Positions 52,701 through 61,809 of a stretch of 64,000 nt of DNA are shown piece after piece. The stretch is from Azospirillum sp. TSA2s. Lineage in GTDB: Bacteria; Pseudomonadota; Alphaproteobacteria; Azospirillales; Azospirillaceae. The number at the start of each line of letters is the position of its first letter. The first letter of the stretch is position 1. Made by a program: the position numbers and the translations under genes. Location: the NCBI RefSeq assembly GCF_004923315.1, contig NZ_CP039650.1, positions 62,001-126,000 of the forward strand. Reading direction: 5' to 3'. A model generated the notes under the pieces. It had not been told where the DNA came from. It saw only the letters and a program-made list of their open reading frames with translations, and searched no databases.

Positions 52701-53388
52701 GTGGCAGTCAACCGTCCTGCCCTTCTGCCGGGCGGCGCTCGACAACCGCTTCCCCATGGTGCCGAACAGCCCGGTCGACGTGACCTCGGCCGATTTCGCC
52801 AAGCTGTTCGCGCCGGGCGGCATGATCGACCAGTTCTTCAACACCAACCTGCGCCCCTTCGTCGACATGGCGGTCAGCCCCTGGGCCTGGCAAAAGGTGG
52901 ATCAGGTCGATCTGGGCATCCCGCCCGCCGTGCTCGACCAGTTCGAGCGGGCGGCGCGCATCCGCGACAGCCTGTTCCCGGCCGGCGCCACCGCCGCCAA
53001 GGTGGTGTTCGAGATCACGCCGGTGGAGCTGGATGCCAAGGCGACCCAGGTGGCGATGGACATCGACGGCCAGACGCTGATCTATCAGCACGGCCCGCCC
53101 CGCCCGCAGGTGATGAAATGGCCGGGGGCGGAGGGCACCAGCAGCGTGCGCCTCGGTTTCGGCCCACCGCTGCCGGGCGAACCGGCCGGCATCTCGCGTC
53201 AGGGTCCCTGGGCCTTGTTCCATTTCCTCGCCGACGGCAAGCTGGAGTCCACGCCGCAGCCCGACCGCTTCACCTTCTCGGTGACGGTGGGCACCCGCAA
53301 GGCGGTCTTCGCCCTGCGGGCCGACAGCGTGAACAACCCCTTCGGCAAGAACCTGCTGGAGAGTTTCCGATGCCCGACGGCGCTGTAG
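49732..53388 (+). CDS. tssM: T6SS membrane protein TssM (IcmF)
   Basis: The protein has 1218 residues. Two TM segments lie at about 12-32 and 47-67 and a third near 450-470. The cytosolic domain has Walker A GAPGAGKT (139-146) and VLIDTAGRYITQDSQ (Walker B-like), so NTP binding seems preserved. The large periplasmic part ends in the IcmF C-terminal domain (WPGAEGTSSVRLGFG, WALFHFLADGKLE). The start at 49732 fits the family's first TM; the frame extends upstream through tssL but without relevance. It overlaps the kinase gene by 19 bp. Confidence 0.96.
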   Translation: MLKSILSALTSRWFLTLVAALCLGAIVWFLGPLVAVSGAFPLEDATIRLAVVFGILLVWALAMQWSLYRHRSANDRMVQALTKATPAAKGDPDSEAVGQETDLLRGRLREALDQLRKARFGGKWGQRYLYQLPWYLLIGAPGAGKTTALANSGLRFPLAAEMGRAALRDVGGTRNCDWWFTDEAVLIDTAGRYITQDSQPAIDGKVWKNFIALLKRHRPRQPVNGILLAVSLAELAAWSEPERKGHAEQLKLRLKELRGQVGSRVPVYVLLTKADLIAGFAEFFDDLSREEREQVWGVTFPLDDGRKGDDAPVYRFGEEFDALTGRIARRVLDRVHGESDIQRRSLDTLFPAQIAALKPAIADLLMVIFEPNRYEERALLRGVYLTSGTQDGAPVDRLSEMVAGSFGLERPVLPAASGGRSFFLTRTLREVVFAEAGLVGADSGLERRRRLLRSGAMAAMLLAGLAVAAFWANSFVGNTALVAGVDAAAAKAQAELEPLAVAPRSLTKVDDTDFITIVPPLNTLRAIPAGWTEPPPLEMTGGLYQGDRLGRQSGTVYGRALNAVLLPRVFLRVEGQLRHERGRPEYLFQALKVYLMLAGKGPMDKALVSEWMALDWMASLPGPAYDGIRRDLRTHLDAMLAAPLPAMPPDEALVEEARQSLTNYPLAERGFAILRDRPEIQALADWRLVDNAGPLAGRVLIRPSGKPLSDGVPGLYTYDGFHKAVLPALPKVAKALVAENWVLGQPSSGPQALASAQRLEQGILAVYLDRYARQWDEMLGDVVIVPLRSLNQAADVLNTLSGPQSPLKLWLTAMVRQTTLAPGPADKLNGDKPADGKGPVAGGPLAGVAQQAQAGEKAVDSTGTNAAYLARLAGVSLQPEGPPPGQPINDHFKALRELVQGEGGAPPKLDESLKLLGELYQQIARAANAPDQNGALLAGLAGGGDKGAVAAQLRTLARDLPDPFGGMVATVAQSAATVSAGGARTQINRAWQSTVLPFCRAALDNRFPMVPNSPVDVTSADFAKLFAPGGMIDQFFNTNLRPFVDMAVSPWAWQKVDQVDLGIPPAVLDQFERAARIRDSLFPAGATAAKVVFEITPVELDAKATQVAMDIDGQTLIYQHGPPRPQVMKWPGAEGTSSVRLGFGPPLPGEPAGISRQGPWALFHFLADGKLESTPQPDRFTFSVTVGTRKAVFALRADSVNNPFGKNLLESFRCPTAL

Positions 53389-55376
53389 GCGGCGTGCTTC
53401 CCGGCCCCATCGGCCCCTATCGGGTCGAGGGGGTGCTGGGCCAGGGTGCGATGAGCGTGGTCTATCGCGCCACCGACGGACGATCCGGACAGCCGGTCGC
53501 GCTGAAACTTCTGCGCGCCGAACTGCTGGCGGCGGCGGAACGCAACGCCGTGCTCGCACGCTTCGGGCGGGAGGCGCAGATCGGCCTGAAGCTGGACCAC
53601 CCCAACATCGTCCGGGTGCATGACTACGGCACCTTGGACGCCGCCCAGGGCGACGCGCCCTACCTGGCCATGGAGCTGATCCGGGGGCGGGAGCTGAAGC
53701 AGTATCTGGAGGCCGACACCCCGCTGTCGGTGCAGCAGGGCGGCGCGCTGATGGCGGCGGTGCTGGACGCGCTGGCCTTTGCGCACGCCCGCAACGTCAT
53801 CCACCGCGACATCAAGCCGGCCAACATCGTGGTGCAGGAGGATTTGACGCCGAAGCTGGCCGATTTCGGCATCGCGCAAATCTCCTCCTCCGACCTGACG
53901 CAGGCCGGCGACCTGCTGGGCACCCCCGCCTACATGGCACCGGAGGTGCTGCGCGGGGAGAAGGCCGACGCGCGCAGCGACCTGTTCTCCGCCGGGGTGG
54001 TGCTCTATTACCTGCTGGCGCAGCGGCGGCCCTTCTCCGGCTCCGTCGCCACGGTGATGCAGCAGATCCTGTTCGTCGAGCCGCCGCCGCCGTCGCACGG
54101 CAATCCGGAACTGCCGCCGCCCTTCGACACGGTGATCCTGAAGGCGCTGGCCAAGGCGCCGGCCGATCGTTACGCCAGCGCCGCGGAGTTCGCCGAGGCG
54201 CTGCGCCACGCGTTGGCGGTTGCCGGCACCATGCGGGTGGCGGTACCCACAGCCGAGCAAACCCTGTTCAATGCCGAGGTTCCGACCGTCGCCCCCTTGC
54301 GCGACCGCGACGCGCTGGCGGCCGCGCTGGAAGCGGCCCTGCGCGCCATCCCCGGCCAGCCGCTGGACGCCCGCAAGCTGACCGAACTGCTGGACATGCT
54401 GGCCGACTGGCAGGCGGGCAGCGGCGGCGACGCCCAGCGCTGGCAATCGGTGCTGCTTGGCGCCGGGATCGAGCCGCTGACCGAGCTGATCGTCGCCTCC
54501 ACCCCGGCGCCGCGCGCCGCCCCTGCCAGCCAGCGGCGCGACTGGATGCCGATGGTCCGGCTTTTCGCGGCGATGACCCGCGTTCTGGGCGGCACGCCGG
54601 CGGCGGATCGGGCGAAGATGGCGGCGGCCCGCATCGCCTTCGACCTGTCCGGCCGCTTCTTCCTCTATTCCGGCGAACTCAACCGCGTGCTGATGGACGG
54701 CGACAACCCGGACATCCAGATGCTGTCGCTCGACTTCCTGCGGCTGGAAATCCTGCAGCACGCGCTGGAGGAACTGGGCGCCGAGGCCGAACTGGCGCAG
54801 AGCCGCAGCGCCATGCTGATGTTCGCCGTGCAGGTCATCCGCAAGGTGACGCAGATCCTGCGCGCCTGCACCGACGGCAACGACGGGCTGGCCCGCTTCG
54901 GCGTCGCCATCATCCTCGCCAACATCGAGGAACTGATCGTCATGGCGCAGCGCCTTTTCGAGACCGGCGGCCAAGCGACCGGCGGCCTGCCCCAGGACGC
55001 GGTGGCCGAGTTCATCGCCGCCGCCGGCCGTTTCGCCAGCCTGTCGGTTGAAGAGCTGCGCGGCGAGGTCGCGACCGGAGCCGGCACGGCGGAGAGCTTC
55101 GCCGCCCGGCTGCGCGGCGTCGGCCAGCTCTATCTGTTCGCCACCCGGCTGACGGCGCCCGATTGCGCGGCGCTGATGCACAGCCTGTCGACCATGCTGT
55201 ATGGCCTCGTCGCCGGGCTGACCGCCGAGCTGGGCAATGCGCCGGTCGGCGACACCGGCGCACGAAGCCGTCTGGTGGCGCTGGCGGAGATGGCGAGCGG
55301 GCTCGGCTGGAGCGAGGTGGAGCGGATCGCCCTGACGGCCCTGCGCCGCTGGGCAGTGGCCGGCGTGGCGGCATAA
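53370..55376 (+). CDS. T6SS-linked Ser/Thr protein kinase (PpkA-like)
   Basis: The protein has 668 residues. The Hanks-type kinase domain spans about 15-290: GQGAMSVVYRA (P-loop), K46 in VALKLL, HRDIKPANIVV (catalytic D147), DFGIAQ (D165-G167) and GTPAYMAPEVL. The C-terminal 370 residues are helical, Ala/Leu-rich and without a TM segment, unlike PpkA proteins that carry a periplasmic domain. In other T6SSs such a kinase phosphorylates the FHA protein, which is present here (25932-27212). The cognate PppA phosphatase gene is absent from the cluster. Its start lies inside the end of tssM. Confidence 0.92.
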   Translation: MPDGAVGGVLPGPIGPYRVEGVLGQGAMSVVYRATDGRSGQPVALKLLRAELLAAAERNAVLARFGREAQIGLKLDHPNIVRVHDYGTLDAAQGDAPYLAMELIRGRELKQYLEADTPLSVQQGGALMAAVLDALAFAHARNVIHRDIKPANIVVQEDLTPKLADFGIAQISSSDLTQAGDLLGTPAYMAPEVLRGEKADARSDLFSAGVVLYYLLAQRRPFSGSVATVMQQILFVEPPPPSHGNPELPPPFDTVILKALAKAPADRYASAAEFAEALRHALAVAGTMRVAVPTAEQTLFNAEVPTVAPLRDRDALAAALEAALRAIPGQPLDARKLTELLDMLADWQAGSGGDAQRWQSVLLGAGIEPLTELIVASTPAPRAAPASQRRDWMPMVRLFAAMTRVLGGTPAADRAKMAAARIAFDLSGRFFLYSGELNRVLMDGDNPDIQMLSLDFLRLEILQHALEELGAEAELAQSRSAMLMFAVQVIRKVTQILRACTDGNDGLARFGVAIILANIEELIVMAQRLFETGGQATGGLPQDAVAEFIAAAGRFASLSVEELRGEVATGAGTAESFAARLRGVGQLYLFATRLTAPDCAALMHSLSTMLYGLVAGLTAELGNAPVGDTGARSRLVALAEMASGLGWSEVERIALTALRRWAVAGVAA

Positions 55377-55402
55377 CAGGCGGAATGGAGGCAGAGGAGC
55401 GG

Positions 55403-55834
55403 ATGGACGATACCCTGACGAACCGCCTGGAGATAGTCCTGCGCAACGACCTGTCCGAACTGGAACGGCTGGCCGCCGCGGTGGACGAGTTCATCGAGCG
55501 CAACGACCTGCCCCCCGCCCTCGCCTTCAAGTTCAATCTCTGCTTCGACGAACTCATCACCAACACCGTGTCCTACGGCTATGGCGATGCCGGCCCGCAC
55601 GAGATTCTGGTGCGGATGGAAGCGGACGGCACCGAGCTGCGGGCGGAGGTGGAGGACGATGCCGACGCCTTCGACCCCTTCGCCGAAGCCCCACCCCCGG
55701 ACCTGACCAGCGACGTCGGCGACCGCCGCGTCGGCGGCCTTGGCGTGTTCCTGGTCCAGAAGACGATGGACCACGCCAGCTACCGGCGCGAGGGCGACCG
55801 GAACCTGATCCTGCTGTCCAAGAGCATCGGCTGA
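55403..55834 (+). CDS. RsbW-like anti-sigma ATPase/kinase (HATPase_c)
   Basis: The protein has 143 residues. The GHKL ATPase fold of anti-sigma kinases is visible: FNLCFDELITNTVSYGYGD (N box, E50 and N54), VEDDADAFDPFAEAPPP (G1) and VGGLGVFLVQKTMD (G2). Such proteins phosphorylate STAS antagonists on serine and sequester a target when the antagonist is phosphorylated. ATG at 55403 is chosen for AGGAG just upstream; ATG at 55385 is also in frame. It is the last gene of the plus-strand T6SS operon, 26 bp after the kinase, and pairs logically with the STAS and SpoIIE genes at the far end of the array. Confidence 0.88.
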   Translation: MDDTLTNRLEIVLRNDLSELERLAAAVDEFIERNDLPPALAFKFNLCFDELITNTVSYGYGDAGPHEILVRMEADGTELRAEVEDDADAFDPFAEAPPPDLTSDVGDRRVGGLGVFLVQKTMDHASYRREGDRNLILLSKSIG

Positions 55835-56231
55835 GGGCCGCCGGGCTGAAGGCTTGCGGAAAGACGCAACCGGAAGCGGCAGCGCACTCTGCAAAACTCA
55901 CTTCAAAAAATCGTCATCTATGCCTTGTCGACCTTACGATTCGACCCAAAAGCCGGCAGTCCGGACAAGTCCCCATCGTCGATAAGGTCATATTGATGGC
56001 CTCGCGGACTTCCCGCGGTTTTCATCGAATGTCGGCAAATTGCCTTCCATGACAATCCAGCAAAGCAGAGCGTTTCGCTCTGCAACAACCCGACACATGA
56101 CAAGCCGGGCAAATTCTTGCAATATTGGGGATAGCCCCAGATTGCGGGCGGGATCGGCCATTCGGGCTTCTCGCGGCGGGCTCGGGGCAATGCCATGGAA
56201 GGCAAACGCTAACATGTGGAGTCGACGCATC
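55835..56231. other. Gene-free stretch of 397 bp downstream of the T6SS operon
   Basis: No convincing ORF is seen. It holds the palindrome GGCAAATTGCC (56034-56044) and a perfect 8-bp hairpin GCAGAGCG/CGCTCTGC (56065-56083) without a T-run. The base composition is lower in GC than the neighbouring genes. It probably contains the end of the T6SS transcript and the promoter of the small XRE gene at 56232. Confidence 0.5.
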
Positions 56232-56417
56232 ATGACCGGGTCGCAGTGCCAAGAGGCACGCCTGCGTCTTGGCTGGTCGACACGGATGCTGGCGAACAAG
56301 GCCGGCGTTCCGTGGTACGCCGTGATGAATCTCGATTACGGAACGGGCGAGGTCGACCCGGCCATCGTCGATGCCCTCGCCCGCGCCTTCAAACAGGCCG
56401 GCTTGGAGTTGCGCTGA
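56232..56417 (+). CDS. Small XRE-type helix-turn-helix protein
   Basis: The protein has 61 residues. It reads MTGSQCQEARLRLGWSTRML and ANKAGVPWYAVMNLDYG, an abbreviated Cro/C1-type helix-turn-helix, with a final helix VDALARAFKQAGLELR. The ATG at 56232 follows TGGAG by about 11 bases. The family is common in Azospirillum-like genomes as solitary regulators. It may regulate its own promoter or neighbours; no target is visible. Confidence 0.7.
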   Translation: MTGSQCQEARLRLGWSTRMLANKAGVPWYAVMNLDYGTGEVDPAIVDALARAFKQAGLELR

Positions 56418-56457
56418 GCCCAATGCCTCTCTCCCGCCCCGGGAGAGAGCTTCCCCT

Positions 56458-56652
56458 TCATTTCGTTTTTCCGGCAGTCTTTCCAGCTTTGCCCTTTTCC
56501 GCCGGGCGGTCGATGTGTTTGGCCGATTCGGTATCGGGGGTGATCGGTTTGCCGGTATCCGACACCGCCTTGGCCGCGTCGAGCGGATCGGCGATGTCGC
56601 GGTCGGGTTCGTTGGACAGCACATTGCTGCTGGCGGGTTTCTGGTCTGCCAT
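56458..56652 (-). CDS. Small hydrophilic hypothetical protein, 64 aa
   Basis: The ATG at 56650-56652 has an excellent AAGGAG eight bases upstream, which is why I call this small frame real. The protein is charged and Pro/Lys rich (MADQKPASSNVLSNEPDRDI, ending AEKGKAGKTAGKTK), with no membrane segment. It is likely disordered. It is downstream of the receiver protein at 56712 in the same direction. Function unknown. Confidence 0.6.
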   Translation of the reverse strand: MADQKPASSNVLSNEPDRDIADPLDAAKAVSDTGKPITPDTESAKHIDRPAEKGKAGKTAGKTK

Positions 56653-56711
56653 GGGATGGCTCCTTCGATAGGGTCTCGCACACCACAACAGCCCGGCGCG
56701 ACGGAAGTCCC

Positions 56712-58622
56712 CTAGTCGCCGATCCCCTTCTGCGCCAGCACCAGGAAGACCTTCTCCTCCAACTGGTCGGGCGTGAAGGGCTTGGCGATGTAACCGCTGA
56801 CCTGATGGGCGAGCGCCTTCTTCACCGCCTCCAGCGTCGCCAGCGCGGTGACCATCAGGAACGGCAGGTCGCTGCGGGACTCGCGGACCTGCTTCAGCAG
56901 GTCGAGACCGCTCAGACGCGGCATCATCCAATCGCAGATGATCAGGTCGTAGGCCGTACCATCGGTCTTGAAACGCTCCAGCGCCTCCTGCCCGTCGGCG
57001 GCGCTGTCGACATGGCCGATGCCGAGGTCCTGCAGGACGGAGGCGACCAGGGCGCGCGGTCCGGCCTCGTCATCCACCACCAGCACGCGCTGCGCGGCGA
57101 GGTCGATGAAGGGCACGCCCACCATCGCCAGCGATTGCCGAAGCCAGTTCGCCCGCGCCGCCCGTTCCTTCGCCCCCGGCGCGTTCAGCAACACATGGCG
57201 GACGAAGCGCGGGCGGTGGCAGTGGCGGTAGAGCACACGGGCCACCGCCAGCCGGCTCTTGCCGCTGCAGATCGCCCCCTCCCCCGCCAGCCGGACGATG
57301 TCGAGCACGCTGTCCACCGGCGGATCGTCCTTGGCCTGGATCAGCGGGGCCAACACGCGCTGGGTGCGCAGAAAGGCGTTCTGGATGTCGTCGAGCTGGC
57401 TGCCGAGATACTCCCGCTCCTCCTCCGGGAAGGCGCTGGACAGCACCATGCGCTGCACCTCCGCCAGCCCCTTCAGCTTCTCGTTCCGGTCCTTCCAGCA
57501 GTCCAGCAGGCGGCCGGCGAAGTCGCGGCTGTCGAAGAAGCTCTTCAGGTAATCGGTCACCGCCTTGGCCGCGGAGGGCGACAGCGGCATCTTCTGTAGC
57601 ACGAACAGGATGCGCAGCTTCTGCATGAAGTTGCGGCCGCGGGTGATCTCCGGGACCGTATCCTCGTTGACCAGCAGGGCGGTGCGGCGCTGAAGGGCCG
57701 CCTCGGTGCGGGCGCCGCCGACATAGGCGCCCTCGCGGTCGCGCAGGCGGGCGGACAGGTCGCTCAGCGCCAGGATCTCGCGCTGCACCGCCTCGATGCC
57801 GAACATGTCGCCGGCGCTGGCGATGGTGAAGCAGGCGGGCTTGGCCATCTCGCGGCGGAAGGCGGCGGCCAGCGCGTCACGCAGCCCCGGCATCGGCACC
57901 CGGCGCATCAGCGCGTCGAGCCGCCGGAACACCGGCGGGGCCTCGTCCGGCATCGGCCGGTCGGCGGCGATCAGCGTCACGATCAGGTCGATCAGCGTGA
58001 CGAAGGGCGCATCGCGCGCGCAGGAGGCGGTGCCGGCATCGCTCAGCAGGATTTCGCCCAGCAGCCGTTCCAGCGGCGCCAGCGCGTCGGGATGCTCGGT
58101 GGTCTCCGCCAGATCGAGCAGCGATTCGGCCTTCTCGGCGAAGCTGCGGCAGGTGGCGATGTGTTGGGTGACGGCGGCGTCGAGCAGGAAGCGGCCGAGG
58201 AAGCCGCCGACCGACAGCAGTTCCGCCGCCGTGCCGGGATAGGCGTCGGACAGGAAGTCGGGCGGCGGGTTTTCCTTCAGCCGCTCGCGCGACAGCCGGG
58301 CGATCTCGTTGACCAGCGGGGTCATCGCGCCTTTGCGGTCCATCGCCCGCTCGGCCTGGGTCAGGATGGCGACGAAGGTGGCGGTGTTGGACAGCGTCGT
58401 CTGGTGGCGCGGGTGGTGCAGCAGTTCCGTCGCCGTCAGCGCGTTCTCGTCCAGGAAGCGGCGGCAGAAGCGGCCGACGCCGTCGCGGCCGGCGGGCGTG
58501 TAGAAGTCGGCAGGCTCGCGGCAGGCGGCGGGGCCCGTCCCCTCCGCCTCGTCCGGCGCCGGTTCCGCTGCCGGTCCCTTTGCCGGAGAGTCGTGACGGG
58601 AAGCCTCCATCCCCGCCCTCAC
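56712..58622 (-). CDS. Large response regulator: unknown helical domain plus C-terminal receiver
   Basis: The protein has 636 residues. The receiver is at about 510-636: RVLVVDDEAG, phospho-acceptor D564 in LIICDWMMPRLSGLDL, TALA and K614 in IAKPF. The first 505 residues are helical and of no family I recognise (FCRRFLDENALTATELLHHP, FMQKLRILFVLQKMPLSPSA). The inverted order, with receiver last, is unusual for an output protein. The start is GTG at 58620-58622, overlapping the kinase stop (GTGA); ATG at 58610 is possible. The kinase at 58619-61207 is its evident partner. Confidence 0.82.
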   Translation of the reverse strand: MRAGMEASRHDSPAKGPAAEPAPDEAEGTGPAACREPADFYTPAGRDGVGRFCRRFLDENALTATELLHHPRHQTTLSNTATFVAILTQAERAMDRKGAMTPLVNEIARLSRERLKENPPPDFLSDAYPGTAAELLSVGGFLGRFLLDAAVTQHIATCRSFAEKAESLLDLAETTEHPDALAPLERLLGEILLSDAGTASCARDAPFVTLIDLIVTLIAADRPMPDEAPPVFRRLDALMRRVPMPGLRDALAAAFRREMAKPACFTIASAGDMFGIEAVQREILALSDLSARLRDREGAYVGGARTEAALQRRTALLVNEDTVPEITRGRNFMQKLRILFVLQKMPLSPSAAKAVTDYLKSFFDSRDFAGRLLDCWKDRNEKLKGLAEVQRMVLSSAFPEEEREYLGSQLDDIQNAFLRTQRVLAPLIQAKDDPPVDSVLDIVRLAGEGAICSGKSRLAVARVLYRHCHRPRFVRHVLLNAPGAKERAARANWLRQSLAMVGVPFIDLAAQRVLVVDDEAGPRALVASVLQDLGIGHVDSAADGQEALERFKTDGTAYDLIICDWMMPRLSGLDLLKQVRESRSDLPFLMVTALATLEAVKKALAHQVSGYIAKPFTPDQLEEKVFLVLAQKGIGD

Positions 58623-61207
58623 AAGGCCAAAAGATCGCGGAGCGCGGCCAGCAGCCGTTCCGGCGTCACCGGCTTCATCACGATCTGCCGCCCCTCCTGC
58701 GCCGTCAGCCCGGCCGCCGTCTCGCGCGAGGCATAGCCGGTCAGGAACAGGATGGGCAGAAGCTGGTTGCGGGTCTCCAGCGCGCGGGCCAACTCCAGAC
58801 CGTTCATCCGCGGCATCGACACGTCGCTGACCACCGCGTCGAACAGGCCGCCGGCCTCGTCATAGCGGGTCAGCGCCTCCTGGCCGTCGGACGCCTCCAC
58901 CACCGTGCAGCCGGCCTCCTCCAGCACGAGGCGCAGATAGCGGCGGACCGAGTCCTCGTCATCGACCAGCAGGATGACCGCCCCTTCTCCCTCGGCGACG
59001 TGCAGCGGGTCGAGCCCGGCCGGTTCGGCGGGCGTATCGACGGCCGGCAGATAAAGGGCGAAGGTGGCGCCGTGCCCGGCCTCCCCTGCCATGTCCTCCA
59101 GCTCAACGGCACCGCCCGACTGCTGCGCCGTGCCATAGACCATCCACAGGCCGAGCCCGGTGCCCTTCCCCGGTTCCTTGGTGGTGAAGAAGGGCTCCCA
59201 GATGCGGTCACGGATCTCCGCCGGGATGCCCGTGCCCTGGTCCGTCACGCGGATCACCACGTAACGGCCGGGCTTCAGACTGCGATGGCGGGCGAAGAAG
59301 GCATCGTCGGGCGTCTCCACCGCCAGGGCGATGGTCAGGGTGCCGCCGTGGGGCATGGCGTCGCGCCCGTTCAGCGCCAGGTTCAGCAGCGCCTGATTCA
59401 GCGTGACCGGGTTGACCAGCACATGCGCGCCCTCATCCTCCGCCAGGATCGCCACATCGATGCCGGCGCTGAGCAGCGGTTTCAGGAAGACGCGCAGGTC
59501 GCGCACCAGCGGCGCGACGGCCACCACCTCGCGTTCGTCGGTGACGCGGCGGTGGGAGAAATCCAGAAGCTGGCCGGTCAGCGCCGCCGCCCGTTCGGAT
59601 GCCTTGGCGATCTCCTGCACGCAGGTCAGCACGCGGTCGGGATCGGCGGGGTTGCGTTCCGCCAGCCGGGCGAAGCCGCCGATGGCGGTCAGCATGTTGT
59701 TGAACTCATGGGCGATGCCGCCGGCCATGCGGCCCACCGCCTCCATCTTCTGGGCGCGCTGCAGCTCGCCCTCGACCCGGCGACGGTCGGTGATGTCGTT
59801 CAACACCAGCAGCACCGCCGGCCCGCCGGAATAGACGGCTTGGCTGGCAGCGACCTCCAGCCGGCGGCGCTCGCCGTCGGGGCGCAGGGCGTCGCATTCC
59901 AGCCGCGGCTCCTCGCCGTCGGCGGCACCGGAGAGCATCGCCGCCAGCGCGTCGCCATCCTCCAGGAAGCCGGCGAGCGGCTGGCCTTCCAGCGCCTCGG
60001 CTGCCATGCCCAGGATCGCGGCGGTGGCGCCGTTGGCGAAGCGGATGGCGGCGCGGTCCCAGATGACGATGCCGTAGGGCGCCAGTTCCACCAGTTGGCG
60101 ATAGCGCAACTCGCTTTCGCGCAGGGCGGCGACGGTCCGCTCCAGGCGGGCGGTCTGGTCGGCAAGCTCCTGCTCCCGCGTCTTCAGCTCGGTGATGTCC
60201 ATCAGGATCTTCACCACGCCGCCGGTGCCGGTGGCATGTTCGCTGATGCGGTACCAGCGCCCGTCGGACAGCCGGCCGTCGACCGGGGCGGAATGCTGCA
60301 GGTGGCGGGTCAGCCGCTGCTCCACCCAGGCACCGATGTCGTCCGCGCCCTCCAAACCGCCACGCTCGGCCGCCGCGCGCAGGATCTCGGCAAAGCTGCG
60401 GCCGGGGGTCAGCATGTCGGCGATGGTGGGATAGGCGCGGCGGTACTGCTCGTTGCAGATCAGCAGCCGGCCGTCGGCGCTGAACAGGACGAAGCCTTCC
60501 GACACGCTGTCGATGGCGTCATGCACCACCGCCTGCATGAAGCGCGCCTCCACCAGCGCCAGCGTTTCGGCGGTGGCATCGACGCCGCAGCCGCGATAGC
60601 CGCGGAAGCGCCCGTCGGCACTGCGCACCGGATCGGCGCTGAGCCGCAGCACGAGGTCGCGGCCGTCCACCCCCTCGAAGCTGACCTCCAGGTCGCGGAA
60701 GGGCCGGCCGGCCTCGATGTCGGCACGGTATTCGGCCCAGGTCGCCTCGTCGGCGACCAAGGTCCCCAGGTCGAACAGCGAATCGCCGAACACCGTTCGC
60801 GGATCGCAGCCGAGCAGAGCCGTCAGCCCGCCCGACAGCGACAGATAACGGTGGTCCGACCCGGTTTCCCAGAACCAGCCGGGGGAGACGGCGGCAAAGT
60901 CGCGGGAGCGGGCACGCAGCCCCTCCAGTTCGTCCCGCGCCTGGAGCAGGGCGGCGTCGGAGCGGGCCAGGGCCAAGGCGGCGGACCCGGCACGAACCGC
61001 GCTCCACAGCGCCAGCCCGCCGGCGACCGCCAGCGCGGCGGCGGCCGGCAGATCGATCCGGCCGGATACGGACAAGGACAGAAGCGTGCCGATGCCGGTC
61101 AGCCCGGCCAGGGCGCCGGGAAGCGAGGCGGAAAGACGGGACGGCCCGGTCACCGGTTCAGCGGCACCCGCAGTGCGGAGCGGTCGGTCGGTGTCTGCAA
61201 CGTCCAC
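58619..61207 (-). CDS. Hybrid sensor histidine kinase with PAS domains and receiver
   Basis: The protein has 862 residues. Hydrophobic segments lie at about 30-85, then PAS-like domains near 98-220, 225-345 and 360-485 ([37 protein letters not shown]). The His is in [20 protein letters not shown], the ATPase has [14 protein letters not shown] and [13 protein letters not shown]. The C-terminal receiver (743-862) has D795 in [13 protein letters not shown] and K845 in VMKPV. HEFNN-type kinases with a receiver commonly control stress or motility behaviours. It is coupled by a 4-bp overlap to the regulator downstream. Confidence 0.9.
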   Translation of the reverse strand: MDVADTDRPLRTAGAAEPVTGPSRLSASLPGALAGLTGIGTLLSLSVSGRIDLPAAAALAVAGGLALWSAVRAGSAALALARSDAALLQARDELEGLRARSRDFAAVSPGWFWETGSDHRYLSLSGGLTALLGCDPRTVFGDSLFDLGTLVADEATWAEYRADIEAGRPFRDLEVSFEGVDGRDLVLRLSADPVRSADGRFRGYRGCGVDATAETLALVEARFMQAVVHDAIDSVSEGFVLFSADGRLLICNEQYRRAYPTIADMLTPGRSFAEILRAAAERGGLEGADDIGAWVEQRLTRHLQHSAPVDGRLSDGRWYRISEHATGTGGVVKILMDITELKTREQELADQTARLERTVAALRESELRYRQLVELAPYGIVIWDRAAIRFANGATAAILGMAAEALEGQPLAGFLEDGDALAAMLSGAADGEEPRLECDALRPDGERRRLEVAASQAVYSGGPAVLLVLNDITDRRRVEGELQRAQKMEAVGRMAGGIAHEFNNMLTAIGGFARLAERNPADPDRVLTCVQEIAKASERAAALTGQLLDFSHRRVTDEREVVAVAPLVRDLRVFLKPLLSAGIDVAILAEDEGAHVLVNPVTLNQALLNLALNGRDAMPHGGTLTIALAVETPDDAFFARHRSLKPGRYVVIRVTDQGTGIPAEIRDRIWEPFFTTKEPGKGTGLGLWMVYGTAQQSGGAVELEDMAGEAGHGATFALYLPAVDTPAEPAGLDPLHVAEGEGAVILLVDDEDSVRRYLRLVLEEAGCTVVEASDGQEALTRYDEAGGLFDAVVSDVSMPRMNGLELARALETRNQLLPILFLTGYASRETAAGLTAQEGRQIVMKPVTPERLLAALRDLLAL

Positions 61208-61428
61208 AAAGCCTCCGTCGGTCCGGAAGATCGTCCGGCAGCAATGCCGCCGAACTGTCCCGTCTTAGAAGGTCAGGCGTTAACAGCAGGTTTAGCACCC
61301 CAGCTTTGGCACGGATGCGACAGCCTGAAGCAGATCCGGCGACCGGCGGGAGATCCGGGATGCGACGGTGCCCGTATCAACGGGTTGACGTTGAAAAGCC
61401 GGTGAGTTTCGCAAGGAAGGACCCCACC

Positions 61429-61782
61429 ATGCCCCCCGCCACTCCCCCCGCTACTCCCACTGGCACCCCGAAGGCCGACGTGATCACCTGGAGCAACCTG
61501 CCGGCCCAGACGGCGGACGGCGTGGAGCGGCGCAGCTTTCCCGGCACCGGTGCGTCGCTGAAGCACATCGTCATCAAGGCCGGGACCGCCGCCCCGCGCC
61601 ACGCCCATGCGCACGAACAGTTCGTGATCGTCGTGGAAGGCCGCGCCCTGCTGACCTGCGAAGCCGGCCCGGTGGATTTGCGGCCTGGGATGGTCATCCG
61701 CTTCGACCCCGAGGCCTGGCACAGCGCCGACTTCATCGAGGACACGGTGCTGATCGAGGTGAACCTGAACCCGGCGGGGTGA
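61429..61782 (+). CDS. Cupin-fold small protein
   Basis: The protein has 117 residues. Cupin motif 1 is PRHAHAHEQFVIVVEGRALL (His, His and Glu metal ligands) and motif 2 is LRPGMVIRFDPEAWHSADFI with the final His. A Pro/Thr-rich leader of about 14 residues precedes it. The ATG at 61429 has AAGGAAGGA upstream. It is probably a metal-binding enzyme or sensor domain of unknown substrate. It is divergent from the hybrid kinase and stands alone. Confidence 0.8.
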   Translation: MPPATPPATPTGTPKADVITWSNLPAQTADGVERRSFPGTGASLKHIVIKAGTAAPRHAHAHEQFVIVVEGRALLTCEAGPVDLRPGMVIRFDPEAWHSADFIEDTVLIEVNLNPAG

Positions 61783-61809
61783 AGCCGCCGGGATGCGGGA
61801 GGCGACCGC

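Noticed and set aside
56065-56083. Terminator at the GCAGAGCG/CGCTCTGC hairpin
   Set aside because: The stem is perfect but there is no T-run on either strand, so it is listed only within the gene-free stretch.
58580-61405. Plus-strand open frame of 941 codons across the hybrid kinase
   Set aside because: Antisense shadow; no recognisable domain, while the minus strand has PAS, kinase and receiver motifs.
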